DNA from: DATKWD01 sp963704815
GTDB taxonomy: Bacteria; Actinomycetota; Acidimicrobiia; Acidimicrobiales; Salinilacustritrichaceae
Assembly (NCBI GenBank): GCA_963704815.1
Contig: CAVPHU010000003.1
Location: 186,001 to 250,000, forward strand
DNA: 64,000 nt
Reading direction: 5' to 3'
Position numbers and translations under genes: made by a program. This document shows, piece by piece, positions 1 through 8,663 of the stretch (its first letter is position 1; every line of letters starts with the position of its first letter). A model generated the notes under the pieces. That model searched no databases and had not been told where the DNA came from. It saw only the letters and a list, made by a program, of their open reading frames with translations.

Positions 1-1080
1 TTCACCATGGAGCAGCTCCTGTTCGAGGCGGTCGAGTTCGGTGGTCAGGGCGACGAGATCGTCGTCGGTGGAGACGTGGGTCGCGCGGAGGGTCGCTTCG
101 ACCGACGCCGCATCGCGACCGATCCGGGTGGCGATGGCGGCGGCCACGACGTCGGAGGCGGTTGCGGGTCCGAGGCCGAGATCGGCGGCCATGCGGCGGA
201 CGCTGGCCGCAGCGATGGTCTGGGCGGACAGCTGCGGATCGCGTCGCTCGGCGAGCAGGTTGCCCACGGCGGCGACGAACTCACTGCTGTCGATGTCGAC
301 CGGTTGGGGCTCGGCGACCGGCCGGCCGAGTCGGATGGCTCGCCACAAGGCGTAGACCACGAACGCGATGCCCAGTTGGACGAGCGCCAACTTGATGCCC
401 GGAGCAACGAGGTCGGAGAGGGTCTGGTCGCCCGTCCCGACCTCGGGGGGTTCGAGGAAGGCCACGCGGGTGCCCGGCGCGGGGGCCAGGAGCGACACGG
501 CGAGGGCAGCATTGTCCTCGCTGCCCAGGCCGCCGTTGGTGAACGCCGCGGCGCCGCCGATCGACACCACGGTGCCCTCGCGGCGATCGCCGACGACCAC
601 GAACGCCTCCTCGCCGTCGCCGAAGCACGACCGATCGCCGGGGAACACGACGTACGGGATCCCGCCGCCGGGATCGACCCGGTTCAACGCCGCCAGCGCG
701 GGCTCGTCGCAACGCCCGGCATCGATGCTGGCGTCGACGAGTCCACCGAAGAAGTCGTTGCCCGGCTGGGCGCTCAGGGGCGAGCCGGGGTCGGTCACGA
801 CCAGGGTCCCCCCACCCTCGACCCATTCGAGCAGCCGCTGGCGCTCGAGGTCGTCGAGACGGTCCGACAGCAGGAGGGCGACGTCCTGCTCGTCGGGGCG
901 CGAGGTGAAGTCGAGGTCGGCGTCGAACTCCTCGAGCAGCAGCACGAGGCCTCGGGTGCCGAGGTCACCGGTGCTGTCGGGGTCGAGTGGCGGGCCGTCG
1001 TCGCCGGGGTTTCCGGACAGCAGGACCAAGCCGAGCAACGCAACGCCGACCAGCAGCCACGGCAGCAGACGGTTCTTCAT
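1..1080 (-). CDS. DUF4350 domain membrane protein (C-terminus beyond the window)
   Basis: The reading frame opens with ATG at 1080 and stays open for 360 codons to the window edge, so the end is missing. A membrane segment lies near residues 6-22 and a second near 225-245. Between them is an extracytoplasmic part with GLVLLLEEF and a WVEGGGTLVV motif, which resembles the glutamine-amidotransferase-like fold of DUF4350. The start overlaps the stop of the upstream DUF4129 gene by 4 bases, so the two are probably translated together. In actinobacteria these genes usually precede a MoxR ATPase and a DUF58 protein, which would lie outside the window. The molecular function is unknown. Confidence 0.8.
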   Translation of the reverse strand, partial: MKNRLLPWLLVGVALLGLVLLSGNPGDDGPPLDPDSTGDLGTRGLVLLLEEFDADLDFTSRPDEQDVALLLSDRLDDLERQRLLEWVEGGGTLVVTDPGSPLSAQPGNDFFGGLVDASIDAGRCDEPALAALNRVDPGGGIPYVVFPGDRSCFGDGEEAFVVVGDRREGTVVSIGGAAAFTNGGLGSEDNAALAVSLLAPAPGTRVAFLEPPEVGTGDQTLSDLVAPGIKLALVQLGIAFVVYALWRAIRLGRPVAEPQPVDIDSSEFVAAVGNLLAERRDPQLSAQTIAAASVRRMAADLGLGPATASDVVAAAIATRIGRDAASVEATLRATHVSTDDDLVALTTELDRLEQELLHGE

Positions 1081-1697
1081 CGCCGTGCGCCCGACATCTC
1101 GAGGTCGAGCGCGACGAAGCGGTCTCGTTCGACACCGCCGGTGGGCACGTCGCCGTACCAAGCCTGCTCGAACAACGTCGTGGCCTCGTCGAAGGAACGG
1201 GCGAGGTCGGGGCGCCGCTCGGCGAGCTCGCGTCGGTACTCGCCCGTGGTCCGCCCGGGAATCTCGTCGAGCACCCCGTCCAGCACGAGTTGGCCGACCA
1301 CGGCGCGGTAGCGGGCGAGCAACCCGTCCTTCCACCGCCCGAGGGCTTCGTCGGCGTCGGCCTGGCGTCGCCAATCGGCCGGGCTCCGTGACAACTCGAC
1401 CATCTCCGGCTGACCATCGGTCGCCCGGTCGGCGGTGACCGTGCGGCTGAAGCGGAGCGCGAACCACACGGTCAACCCGACCGCCGCGAACACGACCGCC
1501 CAGGCGAACACGGTCCCGGCACCGGTGCCGAGCAGCTGCTCGAACGCCCGACCGAGCAGCTCGCTGATCTCCTCTTGGATGCGATCGAACAGCGACGGGG
1601 CGGGCCGGCGGAACTCGACCCGGGACAGGATCTCGTCGGCGGCCTCGTTGGCCGCCTCCGGGTCGGGCTGAGGGATCGGGAGCTCGTCGAGTCTCAC
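1077..1697 (-). CDS. DUF4129 domain-containing membrane protein
   Basis: The product has 206 residues. It has an N-terminal soluble stretch, one membrane segment at about residues 60-82, and a cytoplasmic C-terminal DUF4129 region. That region contains WRRQADADEA and LLARYRAVVGQLV, followed by the EIPGRT/EY and FEQAWYGD motifs typical of the family. The GTG start at 1697 was chosen because it overlaps the stop of the preceding gene as GTGA. The gene belongs to a tight minus-strand operon with DUF4350 and a polytopic membrane protein. Such clusters are often linked to MoxR-type ATPases and possibly transglutaminase-like proteins. The exact role is unknown. Confidence 0.82.
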   Translation of the reverse strand: MRLDELPIPQPDPEAANEAADEILSRVEFRRPAPSLFDRIQEEISELLGRAFEQLLGTGAGTVFAWAVVFAAVGLTVWFALRFSRTVTADRATDGQPEMVELSRSPADWRRQADADEALGRWKDGLLARYRAVVGQLVLDGVLDEIPGRTTGEYRRELAERRPDLARSFDEATTLFEQAWYGDVPTGGVERDRFVALDLEMSGARR

Positions 1698-2603
1698 GAG
1701 GACTCGAAGAGCTCGGGGATCCGGAGTTCGATGTCGAGTGCCTCGGTACGAACCCGGAGGTCGAGGTACAGCTCGATGCTCACCAGGGCCACGAACGGCG
1801 TCGTGATCAACGCGACCAGGGCGGTTCCGATGCCGAGCACGATCCACCCGACGTCGAACCCGATGAGCAGGGCGACCGCCGACGGCAGCAGTGACAGGGC
1901 ATTGGCGACCACGAGCTCGACGAAGAACGACATGAGGATGACGCCGAGCACCGGGCCGCGCCGACGAGACGTGAGGCGGTTCGAGCGTTTCATGGCCTGG
2001 ATCGGACCGATGCGTTCGATGCCGACGACCGGCGCGACCACCGTGAAGGCGATGATCGCGAACACCCCCGGAACCACGAAGAACACCAGCCCGATGAGCT
2101 CGATCAGATGCACCAGGACCCACGACACCAGCAGCGCGGGGGTCAGCTTGAGGGCGCCGAGGAACGCGGCGCTGCCGTCGACCGCCGAGCCGGCCCGCTC
2201 GGCGGCGACCATCGACGCGAGCAGCGGCAGCCACGTAGACCAGCCCGATCGACGGTCCGACGAACGAGACGAACTGGAGGGTCGAGTCGCTTGCGGTCTG
2301 GTCCGAGGAGAACAGGCTCGGGTCGCTGCTGCCCAATGCGTCGACGAAGGACTGGCCGCCGAGCACGTTGCGCTGGAGGTACGCGACGAGGATGGCGAAG
2401 GGGACGACGAACAGAGCAGCCGTGGTGACGACCTCGCGCGGGTGGCGCCGGATGAACGCGAAGGCGTGATCGATGAGCTCGGTCGGCGTGCGGGGGGCGG
2501 GGATCGGGCCGCGATCGACCGGCTCGGGCCGGCGGGGCCGGTGATCGAGCGGTTGGTCGCGCGGCAGGTCGGTGCCCGCTTCGGGCGAGACCCAGTCGCT
2601 CAC
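1694..2603 (-). CDS. Polytopic membrane protein, GlpQ-type membrane-domain-like (frameshifted)
   Basis: The start is GTG 2603, overlapping the upstream stop as GTGA. A soluble N-terminus of about 55 residues, rich in Pro and Arg, leads into a membrane segment (VVTTAALFVVPFAILVAYL). The frame breaks near 2220-2224 and continues in another frame with at least four more membrane segments and the motif RSNRLTSRR. Restoring one GC dinucleotide (TGCTC to TGCGCTC) joins the halves as VAAAALASMVAAERAG, giving about 303 residues. The arrangement resembles the membrane domain found in glycerophosphodiester phosphodiesterase-type proteins. Function unknown. The gene sits between the ligase-like gene and DUF4129 in one operon. 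Confidence 0.65.
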
Positions 2604-3583
2604 GACGCCACCGGCGCGGCTTCGCGCAGGGTCACGGCGACCCCTCCGGTTCCCGAGGGCAGCGACTCGACCGTGGCCTGTAGGCCGGTGCGCAGGCGAA
2701 GGAGCACGGTGCCGGCCCAGCCGAGCGACGACCAGACCACCTCACCGTCGACGACCTCGATGATGTCGGCGTCGACGGCGGTGACGAGCCCGGGGACGCC
2801 TCGCTGCTCGCTCCACAGCGAGCGCACCCCCGGTGGAGCGAAGGCATGGACGACCTCGGCGCCCCAACGCTCGGCGAGCTCGGTTCGCCGGGCGACGCCG
2901 CACGGCGCACCGATCACGACGGCCGTGCGGACGGCGTGATCGGTCGAGGCCCCGAGGAGGTCGTCGATCGCGGCCTCGCTGCCGACCACCACCGACGCCG
3001 AGCCGTCGACCACGACCTCGGGGTCGATCGTCCGGGTGTGCAGCGACGCAACGCCGCCGGCCCGCGCACCGAGCGACAGCTGCCAGAACGCCAGCTGGTC
3101 GGGTTCGAGCCCGAGGGTCACCAGCCGATCGTCGGACCGCACACCCGCTCGTTCGAGGAGGCGTCGGCCGAGATCTCCCAGTCGCCACAGGTCTCGGGCC
3201 GACCACCCGGTCCGGAGCCGGCCGTCACGGGTCCAGACCAGTGGCTTGTAGCGCGGACCGACGACCTCGTGGTCGAACCTGGCCCGCCCGCCGGTGAGCC
3301 GGGCCAGCTGGGCGCGAGCCCGGAGGCTCGGCGGACCCGACGAACGGATCGTCGCCTCGGTCGGCTGCATCAGGTGTTCGGCGCCCGTGCCGACCACCTC
3401 GAGCGTCGTGAGCGGCAGCCGGGCGAACTCGTCGAGACCGGCGATCCGGCCGTGGTCGATGCCGGCCTCGTCGAGGGCCCGCCGGTGGAGCGGGACATAC
3501 GGGTGGACCTCGTCGGCGAGATAGCGCCGCAGATCGTCGAGCTGCCGCTTGCGCAGCTGGCCGGGGCGGCTGGGCTCGGACAT
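2600..3583 (-). CDS. Phenylacetate-CoA ligase-like AMP-binding protein
   Basis: The product has 327 residues from ATG 3583. The N-terminus (ELIDDLRRYL-type helix, then VPLHRRALDEAGID) and the sequence LPLTTLEVV resemble the start of phenylacetate-CoA ligase family proteins. The string IRSSGPPSLRAR stands where the Ser/Thr-Ser-Gly phosphate loop is expected. Later features such as VTLGLEPDQLAFWQ and a C-terminal region binding an acidic DADIIEVVDGEVVWSS strand fit an adenylate-forming fold. It is shorter than the usual roughly 430 residues, so the C-terminal domain is reduced. The substrate cannot be deduced. It is the first gene of the minus-strand operon and may act with the membrane proteins downstream. 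Confidence 0.5.
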   Translation of the reverse strand: MSEPSRPGQLRKRQLDDLRRYLADEVHPYVPLHRRALDEAGIDHGRIAGLDEFARLPLTTLEVVGTGAEHLMQPTEATIRSSGPPSLRARAQLARLTGGRARFDHEVVGPRYKPLVWTRDGRLRTGWSARDLWRLGDLGRRLLERAGVRSDDRLVTLGLEPDQLAFWQLSLGARAGGVASLHTRTIDPEVVVDGSASVVVGSEAAIDDLLGASTDHAVRTAVVIGAPCGVARRTELAERWGAEVVHAFAPPGVRSLWSEQRGVPGLVTAVDADIIEVVDGEVVWSSLGWAGTVLLRLRTGLQATVESLPSGTGGVAVTLREAAPVAS

Positions 3584-3613
3584 CGGTGCCGAACGTAGAC
3601 CAGACTGCCCCCC

Positions 3614-4375
3614 GTGGATGGGTACACCGCTTCGACGTACGGCGACCGCTTCGCCGACGTCTACGACGACTGGTACGGCGAGATCACCGACGCCGACGCC
3701 TGCGCCGAGGCCGTTGCATCGCTCGCCCGGCGGACCGGTGGGTCCACGCCCACCGTCGTCGAACTCGGCGTCGGAACGGGCCGCCTCGCGTTCCCCTTGG
3801 CGGATCAAGGACTCCGGGTCGTCGGGATCGACGCCTCCGAGGCGATGCTCGAACGGCTGCGGGGCAAGCCGGGCGCCGATCGCATCACGCTCCACTGCGC
3901 CGATCTCGGTGCGATGGCTGCGCTCGACCTCGCACCCGTCGGGGTCGCGTTGCTGGCCTTCAACACGTTGTTCAACCTCACCACCGAGGACGCCCAGCTG
4001 GCCTGCCTCCGGCGGTGCGCCGAGTGGCTCGACCAGGGCGGGTCGGTGGTGATCGAGGCGTTCGTGCCGGCCGCCGACCTCGCCTCGACCGGTCGGAGGC
4101 TCGAACCGACCCGCATCTCGGCCGACGAGGTCGTGCTGACCGTCAGCGAGGTGCTCGACGACGGTCACACGGTGCTCGGACAACACATCCACGTCAGCAA
4201 CGCGGGCATCACCTTGCGACCCTGGAACCTCCGCATGCTCGATCCGGACGCGCTCGACGCCCTGTGCGCACAGGCTGGACTGACCCTCACGGACCGGTGG
4301 TCCGACTGGGACGGCACCGCGTTCGGGACCGGCCATGATCGGCATGTCTCCGTCTACGGACTCGCGCCGCATTAG
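3614..4375 (+). CDS. Class I SAM-dependent methyltransferase
   Basis: The product has 253 residues from GTG 3614. The SAM-binding glycine-rich loop ELGVGTGR lies at residues 50-57. The acidic residue that contacts the SAM ribose is in GIDAS (Asp73), and a later strand has ALLAFNTLFNL. The N-terminal YTASTYGDRFADVYDDWY pattern is typical of small-molecule methyltransferases of the UbiE/COQ5-like type. The gene lies divergently 30 bases from the ligase-like gene and its 3' end overlaps the proposed start of galT. The substrate is unknown. Confidence 0.8.
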   Translation: MDGYTASTYGDRFADVYDDWYGEITDADACAEAVASLARRTGGSTPTVVELGVGTGRLAFPLADQGLRVVGIDASEAMLERLRGKPGADRITLHCADLGAMAALDLAPVGVALLAFNTLFNLTTEDAQLACLRRCAEWLDQGGSVVIEAFVPAADLASTGRRLEPTRISADEVVLTVSEVLDDGHTVLGQHIHVSNAGITLRPWNLRMLDPDALDALCAQAGLTLTDRWSDWDGTAFGTGHDRHVSVYGLAPH

Positions 4376-5378
4376 CGTTGCCGGGGATGACCGTGGCGAG
4401 TCGCTGTTGAGCCAGCTCCGGTTGAACCCGCTCACGGGTCGCTGGGTCACCATCGCTCCGCTGCGAGCCGATCGGCCCGAGGACTTCGATGACCGGCATC
4501 TCGAGGTCGAGGCCGATCCCGACCGGCCGTGCCCGTTCTGTCCCGGCAACGAGGAGGAGACGCCGCCGGCGCTGGAGACCTACGGCGGCGAAGGCGAGTG
4601 GCAGGTCCGGGTCGTGCCGAACAAGTACCCGGCCTTCCAGGGCGACGCATCACTGCGCGTCGAAGACGTCGGCAAGGTGTTCTCGCAGGCGGCCGCCGTC
4701 GGGATCCACGAAGTCCTGGTCTTCTCGCGTGAACATCGACGAGGGTGGGCCGACCTCGACGACAAGCAGTGCGCCCTGGTGATGGCGGCCGTACGCGACC
4801 GGGTCGAGGAACACGGGCGCCAGCACGCGGTCCGCTACACCCAGGTGATCGTCAACCACGGGCGCGAGGCCGGCGCGTCGCTGGAGCACGGCCACGGCCA
4901 ACTCTTGGGCACCCCGTTCGTGCCGGGTGAGATCGTCGAGGAGACCGCGGGCTTCGACCGCTTCAAAGACGGTTGCCTGCTGTGCAGCACCGCCGAGGAG
5001 GAGGTCAACGCCGGGCACCGGGTGGTGATCGAGAACGACAAGGTCGTGGTCATCGCTCCGTTCTGGAGCGGGGTGCCCTACGAGATGCTGGTCATTCCCC
5101 GGCGCCACGGGCACGGCATCGAGCACGCCCATCCCGGTGACCTGGTGGCGGCGGGTCGCGCGATGCGCGATGCCCTCGGCCTGCTGCGGTCGAGGCTCGG
5201 CGATGTCGCCTACAACCTCGTCTTCCATGCCGCCCCGCACCACGAAGAGGGCGAGTTCCACTGGCACATCCACATCGTGCCGAGGCTCACCACCGCCGCT
5301 GGATTCGAGCAGGGCACCGGCGTGCTGATCAACGTCGTCGCACCCGAGCGGGCCACCCAGTTCCTCCTCGGCGGTTGA
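4335..5378 (+). CDS. galT: Galactose-1-phosphate uridylyltransferase
   Basis: This enzyme exchanges UMP between UDP-glucose and galactose-1-phosphate in the Leloir pathway. The HIT-fold features are visible: LNPLTGRWVTIAP at the N-terminus, a zinc Cys pair in CPFCPGN (Cys66 and Cys69), the catalytic His-Gly-His-Gly-Gln at about residues 185-189, and a second His cluster in HWHIHIVPR near the C-terminus. The length of 347 residues is normal. The start is uncertain. ATG 4335 overlaps the upstream methyltransferase by 41 bases; ATG 4344 or TTG 4407, just before LSQLRLNP, are alternatives. No epimerase or galactokinase gene is next to it. Confidence 0.88.
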   Translation: MIGMSPSTDSRRISVAGDDRGESLLSQLRLNPLTGRWVTIAPLRADRPEDFDDRHLEVEADPDRPCPFCPGNEEETPPALETYGGEGEWQVRVVPNKYPAFQGDASLRVEDVGKVFSQAAAVGIHEVLVFSREHRRGWADLDDKQCALVMAAVRDRVEEHGRQHAVRYTQVIVNHGREAGASLEHGHGQLLGTPFVPGEIVEETAGFDRFKDGCLLCSTAEEEVNAGHRVVIENDKVVVIAPFWSGVPYEMLVIPRRHGHGIEHAHPGDLVAAGRAMRDALGLLRSRLGDVAYNLVFHAAPHHEEGEFHWHIHIVPRLTTAAGFEQGTGVLINVVAPERATQFLLGG

Positions 5379-5385
5379 CCGGGCC

Positions 5386-6249
5386 TCACCCGCCGGCGGC
5401 GCGCACCAGGGAGGCCCCGTCGGTCGCTGCGCCGTCTCGCTCGAGGTGGGTGAGCAGCAGCCCGACGCCCTCGTCCGAGAGCTCCCAGCACCCGTCTTCG
5501 GCGTCGGCGTCGAACACGGCCACCACCGGGAACGGGTCGACGCCAACGACGTCGACGACACCCGACAGCAGGGTGCCGGCCGCATGGGGCTCCCATCGGA
5601 TGTCGACGGCGAGATGGTCGAACGGTGCCACCTCGTCTGCGCCCGTCAACAGCGCTCCCCCGTCGGCGGCAGCACCGGCGAGCCGAGCACTGACCGCTCC
5701 GCCGGGGTGCTGGAGGTCGAGCACCGTGAGGCTCTGGTGGTCGGGTGGGGCGACGACCAGAGCACCGGCGCAGGCCCACCCTGCGTCGGGTGGCTTCGCC
5801 GACGGGGTGCCGGGCATCCGGTACAGACGGGCCGCACCGTCGCGGGCGTCGGCATCGAGTCCGGGAACGTCGAAGTCGACGGTCACCAGGCGAGTGCCTC
5901 GCCGGACCGCCAGACCCGGCAACAACCGCTGGAGCGTGGCCGGCGCCAGGTAGGTGAAGTACACGTCGGCGTCCAGGTCGAGACCGAGCAGGTCGCCCTC
6001 GATCACCTCGCCGTCGAGGCCGGCGGCCGAGAGGGCCCGCCGAGCGAGCCCGACGAGCTCGGGATCGCTCTCGACGCCGATGACGTGCGCGCCGCGTGCG
6101 GCTGCAGCGACGAGCACCTGGCCGTCGCCGCAACCGAGGTCGACCAGCGTCTCCCCGTCCCCGAGACCCGCGAGGTCGAGCGCATGCTCGACCGAGGCCA
6201 GATCGCTCGGAGCCCAGAAGGGCCAGGTCGTCACGTCGCCATCGGTCAC
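5386..6249 (-). CDS. Class I SAM-dependent methyltransferase
   Basis: The product has 287 residues from GTG 6249. The opening WPFWAPSDLASVEHAL followed by the SAM loop VDLGCGDGQ (residues 36-44) and GVESDPELV resembles PrmA/RRP8-like or DOT1-like methyltransferases. The following FTYLAPATL strand replaces the usual NPPY-type motif, so the target may not be a nucleic acid or an amide. The C-terminal half, with repeated GALL and DVVGVDPFPVVAVFD strands, looks like an added domain that I do not recognise. It converges on galT with a 7-base gap. Confidence 0.7.
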   Translation of the reverse strand: MTDGDVTTWPFWAPSDLASVEHALDLAGLGDGETLVDLGCGDGQVLVAAAARGAHVIGVESDPELVGLARRALSAAGLDGEVIEGDLLGLDLDADVYFTYLAPATLQRLLPGLAVRRGTRLVTVDFDVPGLDADARDGAARLYRMPGTPSAKPPDAGWACAGALVVAPPDHQSLTVLDLQHPGGAVSARLAGAAADGGALLTGADEVAPFDHLAVDIRWEPHAAGTLLSGVVDVVGVDPFPVVAVFDADAEDGCWELSDEGVGLLLTHLERDGAATDGASLVRAAGG

Positions 6250-6330
6250 CAACGGGCAAGTGTGACGTCCCGACCGTCGGAGCGGCGAACTCCTCGGGTG
6301 GGGCGCGGGCAGGGGCGTTCCGGACGTAGC

Positions 6331-6352
6331 TGTCACACCCCCTGGGGAGACT
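6331..6352 (+). promoter_or_regulatory. RecA-NDp/PafBC-like promoter element, copy 1
   Basis: TGTCACAC (6331-6338), eight bases, then GAGACT (6347-6352), with ATG 28 bases after the first T. The same layout occurs at 54069 and at 57288 on the minus strand, and a TGTCAGTG version occurs at 14362. From memory, the published RecA-NDp consensus is TTGTCAGTG, N8, TANNNT, which has identical spacing. The short distance to the start codon implies a leaderless or nearly leaderless transcript. Assignment to PafBC is an inference. Confidence 0.6.
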
Positions 6353-6358
6353 GGTTGC

Positions 6359-6571
6359 ATGACCAGCACCACCCTCTTCGACTTCGACGCCGACCTCCTC
6401 GTCTGCACAGGCCTGTCGATCGAGCACGCCGACGGCAGCACCGAGTGCGAGCACGACTGCGGGCTCCCCCACGACCTGCACACCCACGTCGCCGGGTGCG
6501 GCGAATTCGGCTTCGCCTGTTCGTGCAACCCCGACGAGAACCTGGCCGCAGACTGGCTCCTCGCCGCCTGA
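6359..6571 (+). CDS. Small Cys/His-rich protein, possible metal binder
   Basis: This is a 70-residue acidic protein from ATG 6359. It has six cysteines (16, 30, 34, 47, 54, 56) and five histidines (23, 32, 38, 41, 43), an arrangement that suggests one or two zinc sites. It has no signal peptide and no membrane segment, so it should be cytoplasmic. It is preceded at fixed distance by the RecA-NDp/PafBC-like element, so it may be induced by DNA damage. I do not recognise the family. A zinc-binding regulator or a nuclease accessory protein are possibilities, but neither is shown by the sequence. Confidence 0.65.
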   Translation: MTSTTLFDFDADLLVCTGLSIEHADGSTECEHDCGLPHDLHTHVAGCGEFGFACSCNPDENLAADWLLAA

Positions 6572-6574
6572 GAC

Positions 6575-6862
6575 TCAGCCCGCGGGCGACACCCAGGCGA
6601 TGGTGTGGGCCGGCCCCAGCTCCATGCCGGTGATGCGGATGCGTTCGTGCTTCCAGGCGTCGGTGGGGTCGACATCGGCGACGGCGGCTTCGGCCGGCTT
6701 CGGATCGAGCACCTCGCCGATGCCCAGCCCGAGCGCCACCACCAGCGCACCGGCCGCGACGGGGTGGTTGCGGCCTCCAGGGCGGCGGCCTCCGACCGGC
6801 GTCGAGCCGGCCTCGATGCGGGCGAGCGCCTCAGCGTCGTACAACTCGCCCAACGTGGCCAT
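6575..6862 (-). CDS. Hypothetical small membrane protein
   Basis: The product has 95 residues from ATG 6862. The N-terminus MATLGELYDAEALARIEAG is soluble. A basic Gly/Arg stretch is followed by one membrane segment at about residues 33-50 and a C-terminal part with DAWKHERIRITGMELG. The gene runs convergently to the small Cys/His-rich gene with a 3-base gap and divergently from the LOG gene. I cannot name the family. Confidence 0.55.
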   Translation of the reverse strand: MATLGELYDAEALARIEAGSTPVGGRRPGGRNHPVAAGALVVALGLGIGEVLDPKPAEAAVADVDPTDAWKHERIRITGMELGPAHTIAWVSPAG

Positions 6863-6886
6863 CTGCCAAGGATAGGTTCGCTCCGC

Positions 6887-7471
6887 ATGAAGAGGATCTG
6901 CGTGTTCTGCGGCTCGTCCGACGGCACCGAGCCCACGATCGTCGCCGCGGCCGAGAACCTGGGCGACCTGCTCGCACGCGAAGGCCTCGTGCTCGTCTAC
7001 GGCGGCGCCTCGGTCGGCCTCATGGGCCGGATCGCCGACCGGGTCCTCGCCGGCGGTGGCAGCGTGACCGGGGTCATCCCCACCGGTCTCTTCGCCAAGG
7101 AAGTCGACCACAAGGGCCTCACCGAGCTGATCGAGGTCGCCTCGATGCACGAGCGCAAGCAGCGCATGTACGACCTCAGCGATGCGTTCGTGGCCCTGCC
7201 CGGCGGACTCGGCACGCTCGAGGAGCTCGCCGAGATCGCGACCTGGGGTCAGCTCGGCCTCCACCGCAAGCCGATCGCCGTGCTCGACGTCGGCGGGTTC
7301 TGGGCGCCGCTGCTCGAGTGGCTCGACACCTCGGTCGAGGCCGGGCTGCTCCGCCCGCAGAACCGGGCACTGATTCGGCGTGCGGCGAACGTCGCCGACG
7401 TCCTGGAGGTCCTGGCCGAACCGATGCCGCCCCGGACGACCGAGAAGTGGATCAGTCTCGACCAGACGTAG
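6887..7471 (+). CDS. LOG family protein (cytokinin riboside 5'-monophosphate phosphoribohydrolase type)
   Basis: The product has 194 residues from ATG 6887. The family hydrolyses nucleoside 5'-monophosphates to free base and ribose-5-phosphate, and was long annotated as lysine decarboxylase. The nucleotide-binding Gly-Gly region VYGGASVGLMG is at about 38-48, MHERKQ at 87-92 supplies the catalytic Arg, and the signature PGGLGTLEE occupies 105-113. The length is normal for bacterial LOG proteins. Its 3' end runs into the damaged 3' end of egtD on the other strand. Confidence 0.85.
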   Translation: MKRICVFCGSSDGTEPTIVAAAENLGDLLAREGLVLVYGGASVGLMGRIADRVLAGGGSVTGVIPTGLFAKEVDHKGLTELIEVASMHERKQRMYDLSDAFVALPGGLGTLEELAEIATWGQLGLHRKPIAVLDVGGFWAPLLEWLDTSVEAGLLRPQNRALIRRAANVADVLEVLAEPMPPRTTEKWISLDQT

Positions 7472-7477
7472 CCGATG

Positions 7478-8143
7478 AGCGCGAGCCCGGCGGCGGCCAG
7501 CTCGGCCCTCAGCCCGTCGCGGCGGAACTTCGCGCTGATCTCGGTGCGCATCTCCTCACCCGCGGCGAAGGAGACGTCGAGCTCGCGGTTCACCACGGCG
7601 AGGACGTTCTTGTTGAACGCGGCCGTCACGCCGGCGGGGTCGTCCTAGGCAAGCACGAGCCGGTCCGGGTCCTTCACCAGGTCGGTGCCCAGCAGGAACG
7701 TGTCGCCGGGGTCGAGCGACGCGGCGAGCGCGGTGAGGAACTCGGCTCGACCCGGTGGGTCGAAGTTCCCGATCGTGCCTCCGAGAACGGCGACCATCCG
7801 CCGCCCGACGTGCGGGATCAGGCCGAGGTGGTGTTCGAAGTCGCCGACGACGCCATGCACCTCGATGCCCGGCCGACGCCATGGCGTCGAGCAGGACGGT
7901 GGTCTTGTCGCTGATTCCCGAACCCAGCTCGACGAAGGTGTCGGCCTGGGCGGTGTCGACGATGTTCGAGGCCTCGGACCGCAGGATCGCCCGTTCGGAC
8001 TCGGTCGGGTAGTACTCGACGAGACGGGTGATGGCCTCGAACAACTCCGAACCGCGATCGTCGTAGAACCACTTCGGCGGGAGTTCCTTCGGCGTGGCGG
8101 TGAGCCCCTCGAGGACGTCGGTCTCGAGCGCCGAGCGGGCGGG
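7478..8143 (-). pseudogene. egtD: Degraded egtD: L-histidine N-alpha-methyltransferase remnant
   Basis: EgtD trimethylates histidine, the first step of ergothioneine synthesis. Recognisable blocks are TPKELPPKWFYDDRG, EYYPTESERAILR, FVELGSGISDKTTVLLDAM, HGVVGDFEHHLG, VAVLGGTIGNFDP, FNKNVLAVVNREL and FAAGEEMRTEIS. Several defects are visible. About 30 residues are missing between LLDAMASAG and IEVHG, with a frame change near 7870. A TAG at 7645-7647 replaces an expected Tyr codon. About 40 residues are missing between VVNRELD and VSFAAGEE. The natural C-terminus is absent because the frame runs into the antisense of the LOG gene. The N-terminus joins directly to the egtB fragment, so the gene is non-functional as written. 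Confidence 0.75.
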
Positions 8144-8590
8144 CGTCGGCCTCGTAGCGGCTCACATGGCAGACCGGCTCGTCGACTCCGACCGAGCGGG
8201 TGCCGTGGAGCGTGTGCACCATCCAGCCGTCGTCGGTGCGTGACCAGTAGGCGGGGGCCTCGATGCCGTTGGCCTGGACCCATGCCCATCCGTCGTCCAC
8301 GTGGCCGCCGACGGACGGGACAGCAGGCCCCGCTCGGGGCGTGCGTGACGGTCGCCGACCGCCTCGTAGTAGCTGTTGAACAGGTACTCGAACATCGGAT
8401 CGAAGGCCTCGTAGCCGTCGAGGTGAGGCCGCATTAGGAACGTCTCGAAGAACCACGTGGTGTGGGCGCGGTGCCACTTGGTGGGGCTGGCGTCGGGCAT
8501 CGACTGGACGACCTGGTCCTCGGGTGACAACGGGTCGGGGCCAGCAACTCGGTGAACGCTCGAACTGCGTGGCAAGGCAGTCGTCGTCAT
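8144..8590 (-). pseudogene. egtB: Degraded egtB: ergothioneine sulfoxide synthase remnant
   Basis: EgtB joins cysteine to trimethylhistidine using iron and oxygen. The DinB-like N-terminal block with SMPDASPTKWHRAHTTWFFE, FEYLFNSYYEAVG and RGLLSRPS is clear. A frame change follows, and the next block, DGWAWVQANGIEAPAYW to CHVSRYEADA, belongs to the formylglycine-synthase-like domain. About 130 residues between the blocks, including the second part of the iron-binding His motif, are missing, and everything after YEADA is missing too. The extreme N-terminus also looks frame-shifted. A normal EgtB has about 430 residues; about 140 remain. Confidence 0.75.
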
Positions 8591-8663
8591 GAGGATCTTC
8601 CCCCCAGCAGCGGTGAGGAGAGGGTAGGGAGCTTCGGGCCACGAAACCCGTGCCCCCGATCGT

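Noticed and set aside
7..1311. Long plus-strand open frame over the DUF4350/DUF4129 region
   Set aside because: It is Gly/Arg/Glu-rich noise antisense to two recognisable genes. Long antisense frames are common in this G+C-rich sequence, for example at 14364-16217, 31693-33165, 36040-37386 and 62354-63997.
2600..4549. Open frame of 649 codons extending the ligase-like gene upstream
   Set aside because: The upstream part is antisense to the methyltransferase and galT genes. ATG 3583 fits the family start.
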